From contig NZ_SMZP01000009.1 of NCBI RefSeq assembly GCF_013181195.1, forward strand, positions 248,001 to 312,000: a stretch of DNA of 64,000 bases, read 5' to 3'. The DNA is from Caulobacter sp. RHG1 (GTDB lineage: Bacteria > Pseudomonadota > Alphaproteobacteria > Caulobacterales > Caulobacteraceae). The notes beneath the pieces were generated by a model, which was not told the DNA's origin, searched no databases, and was given only the letters and a program-made list of their open reading frames with translations. This document shows positions 62,048 to 64,000 of the stretch, piece by piece. Position 1 is the stretch's first letter, and the number at the start of each line of letters is the position of its first letter. The translations under genes were made by a program, and so were the position numbers.

Positions 62048-62644
62048 CTAGTACTCGTCCTCGGCTTCGCGCTCGGCCGGGGTGCGGGTGTCCACCACCT
62101 GGCGGGGCTGCACCCGCTGCGGACGGCCGATGATGCCGCCCAGATCGGCCAGATCCACGAAGTTGTCGGCCTGACGGCGCAGGTCGTCGCTGGTCATCGG
62201 CGGCTGGCTCTTCATCGTCGAGACCACGGTGACGCGGCGGCCCTTGCGCTGGACGGCCTCGACCAGGGCGCGGAAGTCGCCGTCGCCGGAGAACAGCACC
62301 AGGTGGTCGGCGGTCTCGGCCAGCTGCAGCATGTCGACGGCGATCTCGATATCCATGTCGCCGCGCCAGCGCTTGCGGCCCTGGCTGTCGGTGAATTCGC
62401 GCGCCGGCTTCGTCACCATCGTGAAGCCGTTATAGTCCAGCCAGTCGACCAGCGGCCGGATCGGAGAATAGTCGTCGTTCTCTGCGATCGCGGTATAGTA
62501 GTAGGCGCGGATCAGGACGCCGCGCTTTTTGAACTCGTCGAGCAGCTTGCGGTAGTCGATATCGAAGCCCAGTGACTTGGCGGCGGAATAGAGATTGGCC
62601 CCGTCGATGAACAGGGCGAGGCGTTCGCTCGGATAGAAGGTCAC
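62048..62644 (-). CDS. NYN-domain (LabA/DUF88-like) RNA-binding or nuclease protein
   Basis: This 198-residue protein has the PIN-like NYN fold: ALFIDGANLYSAAKSLGF (about 9-26), WRGDMDIEIAVDML (about 92-105) with acidic metal ligands, and VLFSGDGDFRALVEAVQRKG (about 115-134). NYN domains usually degrade or bind RNA. A C-terminal tail (about 175-198) is charged and disordered. It is one base from the glycosylase gene (same strand), so the two are co-transcribed. The folK start lies 11 bases away on the other strand. Confidence 0.92.
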   Translation of the reverse strand: MTFYPSERLALFIDGANLYSAAKSLGFDIDYRKLLDEFKKRGVLIRAYYYTAIAENDDYSPIRPLVDWLDYNGFTMVTKPAREFTDSQGRKRWRGDMDIEIAVDMLQLAETADHLVLFSGDGDFRALVEAVQRKGRRVTVVSTMKSQPPMTSDDLRRQADNFVDLADLGGIIGRPQRVQPRQVVDTRTPAEREAEDEY

Positions 62645-62654
62645 GGAAAATCCC

Positions 62655-63182
62655 TTGAAAAATCAGGTCGCTCGAAATGACTTGGACGAGGCCGTGATCG
62701 TGGCGCTCGGCTGTAATCTGCCGGGAGCCTATACGAGTCGCGAGGCGCTGTTGGAAGCGGCGCTGGAGGCCTTGCCGCAAGCGGGACTGGAGATCGTGGC
62801 CCGCTCGTCCTGGTGGGCTTCGGCGGCTTGGCCCGATCCGTCTGGACCGGGCTATCTGAATGGCGTGGCCATCGTCGACACCGACCTCTCGCCGGCTGAA
62901 ACCCTGGCGGCGCTGCACCGTATCGAGGCCGAGTTCGGGCGGGCGAGGGGAGAGGCCAACGCCGCCCGCACCCTGGACCTGGACCTGATCGCTCACGGCC
63001 GGGCCGTGCTGGACAGTAATCTGGTCGTGCCGCACCCGCGCGCTCACGAACGGCTCTTCGTGATGGGGCCGCTGGCCGAGCTGGCCTCGGCCTGGATCCA
63101 TCCGGTCACCGGCGAGTCGGCTTTCCGTCTGGCCGCGACCTCGACGGTCGGCCGCGATGCGCGCCCTACTGCCAGGACCTGA
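62655..63182 (+). CDS. folK: HPPK, 2-amino-4-hydroxy-6-hydroxymethyldihydropteridine diphosphokinase
   Basis: The 175-residue protein starts at TTG 62655 with GGAA upstream (an alternative GTG at 62694 is too close to its GAGG). It shows IVALGCNLPGAYTSREALLE (about 15-34), FGRARGEANAARTLDLDLIA (about 93-112, Mg-binding DLD) and VVPHPRAHERLFVMGPLAEL (about 125-144), the HPPK signature. It makes the pterin pyrophosphate for folate synthesis. The NYN gene starts 11 bases to its left on the opposite strand. Confidence 0.95.
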   Translation: MKNQVARNDLDEAVIVALGCNLPGAYTSREALLEAALEALPQAGLEIVARSSWWASAAWPDPSGPGYLNGVAIVDTDLSPAETLAALHRIEAEFGRARGEANAARTLDLDLIAHGRAVLDSNLVVPHPRAHERLFVMGPLAELASAWIHPVTGESAFRLAATSTVGRDARPTART

Positions 63183-63221
63183 CGCGCGGAGGGATAGACA
63201 GGCCAAAATTCAGGGAGCCGA

Positions 63222-63824
63222 ATGATGGCCGCCATCGACGTCAATCCGGCGCATGTTCGCGAGTTCGCGGACGCGGACGCCTTCTACGATTGGCTGTCGC
63301 ACCATCACGACCGGCAGGACGAGGTCTGGATCAAGATCCACAAGCTTGCGTCCGGCTTGCCATCGATCACGCCGGTCCAGGCGATCGACGTGGTGCTGTG
63401 CTGGGGCTGGATCGACGGGGTCAAGAAGAGCTTCGACGCTCAAAGCTACCTGCAACGCTACACCCCACGCACCAGGAAGAGCATCTGGAGCCAGATCAAC
63501 GTCGCCAATGTCGCGCGCTTGATCGCGGAAGGTCGGATGACCCCGCACGGCCTGCGCGAGGTCGAGGCGGCCAAGGCTGACGGCCGGTGGGACCGCGCCT
63601 ATGGCAGCGGCAAGGGCATGAAGATCCCCGATGACCTGCAGGCCGCGATAGACGTCAACCCCGAGGCCAAGGCGATGCTGGGGCGGCTGACCGAGCAGAA
63701 CCGCTTCGCCCTGGCGTTTCGCACGCACAACATGAAGACGCCGGCCGGACGTCAGAAGAAGATCGAGACCTTCGTCGCCATGCTGGCGCGCGGCGAGACG
63801 ATCTATCCCCAAAAGCTGCGCTGA
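63222..63824 (+). CDS. YdeI/OmpD-associated family protein
   Basis: This 200-residue cytoplasmic protein has the family pattern: VWIKIHKLASGLPSITPVQA, LCWGWIDGVKKSFDAQSYLQ (about 66-85, with a conserved Gly-Trp-Ile-Asp), RYTPRTRKSIWSQINVANV (about 85-103) and LAFRTHNMKTPAGRQKKIET near the end. The function of the family is poorly known. ATG 63222 and 63225 are both possible. It is in the same direction as rpoZ, which starts about 145 bases later. Confidence 0.88.
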   Translation: MMAAIDVNPAHVREFADADAFYDWLSHHHDRQDEVWIKIHKLASGLPSITPVQAIDVVLCWGWIDGVKKSFDAQSYLQRYTPRTRKSIWSQINVANVARLIAEGRMTPHGLREVEAAKADGRWDRAYGSGKGMKIPDDLQAAIDVNPEAKAMLGRLTEQNRFALAFRTHNMKTPAGRQKKIETFVAMLARGETIYPQKLR

Positions 63825-63968
63825 ACCCCGCGTCGCATGGCGACGCTGGACTTCGCCACCCGAAGCGGGCATAAGCGCCCCCTCGCGAAAGCTGGAAGAT
63901 CGTGCGCGGCGTTGCGTGTCGCCGCACGGGAGCCTATTTTGCGATAGCAACCGCAGCCCGAGGAACTC

Positions 63969-64000
63969 ATGGCCCGCGTCACCGTCGAAGATTGCGTCGA
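63969..64000 (+). CDS. rpoZ: RNA polymerase omega subunit, first 10 codons (rest outside window)
   Basis: The ATG at 63969 follows an AGGA ribosome site (AGGAACTC). The visible codons encode MARVTVEDCV, which equals the conserved omega-subunit N-terminus. The gene continues beyond the right edge. Omega helps assemble RNA polymerase and, with ppGpp, tunes stringent control. Confidence 0.9.
   Translation, partial: MARVTVEDCV

Overview
The window is high-GC DNA with dense, overlapping genes and reads as chromosome of a Caulobacter-type alphaproteobacterium. The main pointers are a gcrA cell-cycle regulator with CtrA-like and GANTC (CcrM) sites upstream, and a complete ceramide/ceramide-phosphoglycerate locus whose gene order matches what is known from Caulobacter crescentus. 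No integrase, insertion sequence, phage gene or CRISPR array was seen. Nearly everything is intact core or lineage-typical sequence. The largest non-coding stretch is about 310 bases.

Region 1 (1-15657) is the most interesting part. One minus-strand operon runs HIT hydrolase > LptF-like > LptG-like > bcerS (cut by the left edge). A plus-strand operon cpgA-cpgB-cpgC (head-group genes) meets a long minus-strand operon at a shared 13-bp terminator. That operon runs LptC-like > glycerophosphotransferase-like > Wzx-like flippase > aasR > cerR > acpR > spt. Together they can activate a fatty acid onto a dedicated ACP, condense it with serine, reduce and N-acylate the product to ceramide, phosphorylate and decorate it, and (inferred) flip and export it through an Lpt-like inner-membrane complex whose parts sit at both ends of the locus.

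Region 2 (15835-26819) holds a RutA/RutB-like pair, a one-piece EgtB-EgtD ergothioneine enzyme, small stress and proline-rich proteins, a DUF1345 membrane protein, a response regulator/histidine kinase/EF-hand lipoprotein cluster, an MBL hydrolase and an amino-acid permease. Region 3 (26987-41199) holds hrpB, secreted proteins, two RNA methyltransferase genes, a GT2 glycosyltransferase, a TetR regulator fused in layout to a BtuFCD-type ABC importer, a lytic transglycosylase, dapA-smpB and an unlisted 37-codon membrane peptide.

Region 4 (41320-54191) holds DUF2891, a class II aldolase family protein, an RND efflux pair, a cytochrome c/SnoaL operon, gcrA, a MarR regulator, arfB-yaiI behind a tRNA-Thr(TGT), and folD with a c-type cytochrome. 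Region 5 (54207-64000) holds a lactone oxidase family flavoprotein, an Hpt protein, nadK, a DUF2336 protein with an unclear start, glpK, an RpiB-family isomerase, a family-5 uracil-DNA glycosylase, a NYN-domain protein, folK, a YdeI-family protein and the first codons of rpoZ.

All functional calls come from reading motifs and gene order by eye. Names from the Caulobacter sphingolipid literature are applied by resemblance and order, not by alignment.
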